From the NCBI GenBank assembly GCA_017429885.1, contig JAFROA010000134.1, positions 1-8,070 of the forward strand: a stretch of DNA of 8,070 nucleotides. The letters run 5' to 3'. Below the pieces are notes generated by a model. That model was not told the origin of the DNA. It searched no databases and saw nothing but the letters and a program-made list of their open reading frames with translations. The position numbers and the translations under genes are program-made. Shown in pieces: positions 6,785 to 8,070 of this stretch. The stretch is from Bacteroidales bacterium (GTDB lineage: Bacteria > Bacteroidota > Bacteroidia > Bacteroidales > UBA932). The stretch's first letter is position 1. Each line of letters opens with the position of its first letter.

Positions 6785-6816
6785 ATTGCCAATTAGCCGC
6801 TAAATTCCTATATTCG
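6785..6816 (+). promoter_or_regulatory. Putative promoter (ATTG ... TATATTCG) for the GNAT-prfA unit
   Basis: The -7 box TATATTCG (6809-6816) is followed by CG and ends 4 nt before the ATG at 6821. A TTG (6786-6788) is centred about 26 nt upstream of the -7 centre, with 20 nt between the elements, as expected for a Bacteroidota -33/-7 pair. The transcript start would fall at or next to the ATG, giving a leaderless mRNA. The TTG is the right end of a perfect 12-bp palindrome CAATAGCTATTG (6777-6788), which could be an operator, though one or two such palindromes are expected by chance in 8 kb. Confidence 0.5.
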
Positions 6817-6820
6817 CGGG

Positions 6821-7939
6821 ATGCCGAATTATAAAGTAGTCGAGGTTTTGGGTAAAAGGGACTTGAAGCGTTTTATCAAGTTCCCTGACAAACTGTATAA
6901 GGACTGCCCCCAATATGTCCCGGCTCTTCATTCCGACCAAATGAATTCTCTCACGAAGGTGTCCACCTTGTCATATTGCAAGCGCAAGATGTGGATGGTT
7001 CTTGACGGTGACAAGGTTGTCGGGAGAATCTGTGGGATGATCAACCCTCGCTACAATGCCCTGTACTCCAAGAAGAGGGCGCGTTTCGGCTGGTTTGACA
7101 CTATCGACGACTTCGAGGTCGCCCGCCTGCTCCTGAATACCGCTGAGGATTGGGCGCGGGAGAACGGGATGACCGAGATTCACGGTCCATTATACTACAA
7201 TACCCTTGGCAAGCAGGGAATGTTGATCGAGGGTTTCCAGAACATTCCTCCTTTCAACTGCATCTACAACTATCCGTACTACGTCGGGTTCATGGATGCC
7301 ATGGGGTATGTCAAGGAGTTTGACTGGGTCCAGTATAAGGTTCCCGCTGATGAGCCTCCACAGGATAAGATCAGGCGTATCTCCAGTCTCTTGAAGGAAA
7401 GATACAATCTCCATGAAGGCAGCATCGAGAAACTGAAGAAAGACAAAGCGATGGTGCGTTACTTCTTTGATGTTTACAACGAGAGTTTCGCCAAATCCGT
7501 AGCTAACTTCATTCCTTTCACCAAGGAGGAGATTGAGGAGGAAGCCTCGTCAGTCATGATGTTCCTGTCGGACAAGACCAGCAGCATCATCCTGGATGAG
7601 AATGAGGAATTGGTGGGATTCGGAATAACCTTCCCGAGCATCTCTAAGGCTCTCCAGAAGGCCAAGGGACACTTGTTCCCCTTCGGGTGGTGGCATCTTT
7701 TGAAGGCTTTGCGCCATTATGACACCGTGGACCTGATGATCAACGGAGCTGTGCCCAGATGGCAGAACACCGGGGTCTCTTCGATTTACCATTGCGCGAT
7801 GTCGGAGAAGTACATAGCGGCTGGGACCAAGGTCGCGATCACCAATCCCCAGATAGAGTCGAACGGTCCGGCGAATGTCTGGGCGAAATATGATAGTGAG
7901 CTTTTCATGAGGCGCAGATGCTTCGTGAAAGAATTGTAA
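6821..7939 (+). CDS. GNAT-like N-acetyltransferase family protein of unknown substrate
   Basis: A 372-residue soluble protein resembling a family common in Bacteroidota and annotated only as hypothetical or GNAT-fold acetyltransferase. It reads as two GNAT-like halves. In the first (about 1-170), a beta strand pair MWMVLDGDKVVGRICGMINPRYN (58-79) is followed by a helix (ARLLLNTAEDWARENG, 101-116) and the conserved HGPLYYNTLGKQGMLIEGFQ segment (121-140). In the second (about 180-372), SSIILDENEELVGFGITFPS (254-273) is followed by a long basic stretch and PRWQNTGVSSIYHCAMS (312-328), ending in NGPANVWAKYDSELFMRRRCF. The classical acetyl-CoA loop Q/RxxGxG/A is not obvious, so acetyl transfer is inferred from fold only. 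The ATG lies 4 nt after a promoter box. Its stop is 9 nt before the prfA start, so the two genes probably share a transcript. No signal peptide or membrane segment is evident. Confidence 0.82.
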   Translation: MPNYKVVEVLGKRDLKRFIKFPDKLYKDCPQYVPALHSDQMNSLTKVSTLSYCKRKMWMVLDGDKVVGRICGMINPRYNALYSKKRARFGWFDTIDDFEVARLLLNTAEDWARENGMTEIHGPLYYNTLGKQGMLIEGFQNIPPFNCIYNYPYYVGFMDAMGYVKEFDWVQYKVPADEPPQDKIRRISSLLKERYNLHEGSIEKLKKDKAMVRYFFDVYNESFAKSVANFIPFTKEEIEEEASSVMMFLSDKTSSIILDENEELVGFGITFPSISKALQKAKGHLFPFGWWHLLKALRHYDTVDLMINGAVPRWQNTGVSSIYHCAMSEKYIAAGTKVAITNPQIESNGPANVWAKYDSELFMRRRCFVKEL

Positions 7940-7948
7940 GGCAAGAAT

Positions 7949-8070
7949 ATGGCGGAGAACACATTGATAGATAAGATCCTGGCTCTCCAGGACAAGTATA
8001 ACTCGCTGCAGGCTCAGTTGTCTGATCCCGCGGTGATAGCTGACATGAAGAAATATGTCCAGCTCAACAA
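7949..8070 (+). CDS. prfA: Peptide chain release factor 1, N-terminal part (cut by window edge)
   Basis: The first 40 complete codons of a gene that runs off the right edge. The product begins MAENTLIDKILALQDKYNSL and continues with QLSDPAVIADMKKYVQLN, matching the N-terminal helical domain of bacterial RF1, where the D-P-x-V-I-x-D-x-x-x-Y/F-x-x-L-x-K pattern is typical. RF1 ends translation at UAA and UAG. The full-length protein would be about 355-360 residues, so about 320 residues lie outside. RF2 also has such a domain, but the short leader and this pattern favour RF1. No promoter or Shine-Dalgarno sequence is visible in the 9-nt gap after the preceding stop, so it is probably co-transcribed with the GNAT-like gene. 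Confidence 0.85.
   Translation, partial: MAENTLIDKILALQDKYNSLQAQLSDPAVIADMKKYVQLN

Overview
The window looks like chromosomal DNA of a gut- or rumen-type Bacteroidota (probably Bacteroidales) at roughly 50% G+C. Four things point there: a lipoprotein-anchored GH92 glycosidase, a CoA-transferase of the acetate/butyrate/4-hydroxybutyrate type, a perfect Bacteroidota -7 promoter box (TATCTTTG, minus strand, 5920-5927), and the near absence of Shine-Dalgarno sequences before start codons. Genus or species cannot be read from the sequence.

Layout. (1) 1-642: the 3' part of a reverse transcriptase gene, entering from the left edge and broken by one in-frame TAG (163-165) just after the catalytic YSDD motif. 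The frame is otherwise intact to its own TAG at 640-642. (2) 645-675: a short junction holding an 11-bp inverted repeat that overlaps a putative promoter box and the next start codon. (3) 674-4595: a tightly coupled plus-strand operon of a HAD phosphatase, an EamA/DMT membrane transporter (ATGA overlap) and a GH92 alpha-mannosidase-type lipoprotein (TAATG overlap). (4) 4599-5900: a minus-strand CoA-transferase, convergent with the GH92 gene (3 nt between stops). (5) 5901-5954: a compact divergent promoter region. (6) 5955-8070: a plus-strand run of mazG, a Bacteroidota-type double-GNAT-like protein and the start of prfA (release factor 1), cut by the right edge.

How the genes relate. The right part is a housekeeping block (nucleotide sanitation, translation termination). 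The middle operon may combine trimming of mannose-containing glycans at the cell envelope with uptake or export of a small solute and a phosphatase step, but no SusC/SusD pair is present, so this is not a standard polysaccharide utilisation locus. The CoA-transferase fits fermentative acyl-CoA/acetate metabolism. The reverse transcriptase is the only accessory-type gene and appears recently inactivated.

The most notable non-coding signal is a shared box, TAnnTTCGCG, found by eye exactly three times in the window (645, 5942, 6809). All three lie upstream of plus-strand starts, and two lie so close to the ATG that the transcripts should be leaderless or nearly so. I found no tRNA, rRNA, CRISPR array, insertion sequence or obvious new multi-gene system. 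No gene-free stretch exceeds 60 bases.
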